A stretch of DNA of 44,301 nt from Flavobacteriia bacterium (GTDB lineage: Bacteria; Bacteroidota; Bacteroidia; Flavobacteriales_D; Crocinitomicaceae): assembly GCA_016183815.1 (NCBI GenBank), contig JACPDW010000031.1, positions 1 through 44,301 on the forward strand, in the 5' to 3' direction. Numbering within the stretch: the stretch's first letter is position 1; every line of letters starts with the position of its first letter. The position numbers were made by a program, and so were the translations under genes. Below the pieces are notes generated by a model. The model made no database searches. It had not been told where the DNA came from and saw only the letters and a list, made by a program, of their open reading frames with translations. Below, piece after piece: positions 44,207 to 44,301 of the stretch.

Positions 44207-44301
44207 TTGTGAATATCTTAATGCTTTATTGTTTGTTTATTATATTGATTTTCAGTATCTTTACACTATGAAATTCATAAAAGGTAAAAACAGAGATCAA
44301 A
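44170..44301 (+). mobile_element. Left end of an IS1182-family insertion sequence (partial)
   Basis: From about 44170 (ctgtctaaaaacccc) the sequence no longer matches the pseudogene and leads to a transposase start at 44268. The exact edge cannot be fixed without the other end and its terminal repeat. The element interrupts the pseudogene's 3' part. Confidence 0.6.
44268..44301 (+). CDS. IS1182-family transposase, first 11 codons (runs off the window)
   Basis: ATG at 44268 opens MKFIKGKNRDQ, which matches the start of many IS1182-family DDE transposases (MKFIxGxNRxQ...). Only 34 bases are in the window, so the call rests on this short signature and on the loss of pseudogene homology just upstream. 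Confidence 0.6.
   Translation, partial: MKFIKGKNRDQ

Overview
The window comes from a low-GC (about 30 %) member of the Bacteroidota, most likely a free-living Flavobacteriales relative. Support for this comes from three exported proteins with type IX secretion (T9SS) type A C-terminal sorting domains, short -7 promoter boxes of the TAnnTTTG type, the batC/batD pair, a DUF5606 gene, a DUF4836-like lipoprotein, an ECF sigma factor paired with a membrane/beta-barrel protein, and the general lack of Shine-Dalgarno sequences. I cannot name the species.

Layout. Bases 1-456 hold the start of a leftward exported repeat protein that runs off the window. Bases 745-7740 form a tight rightward operon: tryptophanase, ADP-forming acyl-CoA synthetase, a NorC-like cytochrome c, a divergent NorB-like heme-copper subunit, proline dehydrogenase and PdxH. 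It reads as amino-acid catabolism (tryptophan and proline), substrate-level ATP formation, a respiratory-type reductase, and supply of the PLP that tryptophanase needs. Bases 7746-19334 are all leftward: batD/batC, pdhB, an unknown envelope protein, a MORN-repeat protein, a hotdog thioesterase, a WbpM/CapD-type dehydratase, an Omp85 barrel protein, and an ECF sigma factor with its membrane partner. An Nfu iron-sulfur protein follows (19721-20314).

Bases 20466-21672 are a small cassette: two related cysteine-rich lipoproteins flank a membrane-anchored thioredoxin-fold protein. Next come a large PKD-repeat T9SS adhesin (21719-24208), a gene-free structured stretch, a DUF5606 gene, a T9SS subtilase and a phosphoethanolamine-transferase-like sulfatase-fold protein. 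Bases 30637-35959 are a rightward operon (subtilase, two lipoproteins, exonuclease/GIY-YIG fusion). The right part carries a purple-acid-phosphatase-like protein, a universal stress protein, ahcY, a molybdenum-cofactor-sulfurase-like class V enzyme, an AlkD-like glycosylase and a T9SS SGNH hydrolase. At the end lies a decayed exported-protein pseudogene cut by an IS1182-family element whose transposase runs off the window.

Most notable are: (1) the NorB-like subunit, which keeps NOR-family landmarks but appears to have replaced one non-heme metal His, two nearby Glu and one low-spin heme His; (2) a perfect 23-bp inverted repeat at 21677-21726 that contains both the -7 box and the start codon of the adhesin gene; and (3) the lipoprotein/thioredoxin cassette, where cysteine numbers suggest disulfide-bonded substrates next to their oxidoreductase. 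Several starts were moved from TTG codons or long upstream extensions to better-supported ATG/GTG codons, as stated in each entry.
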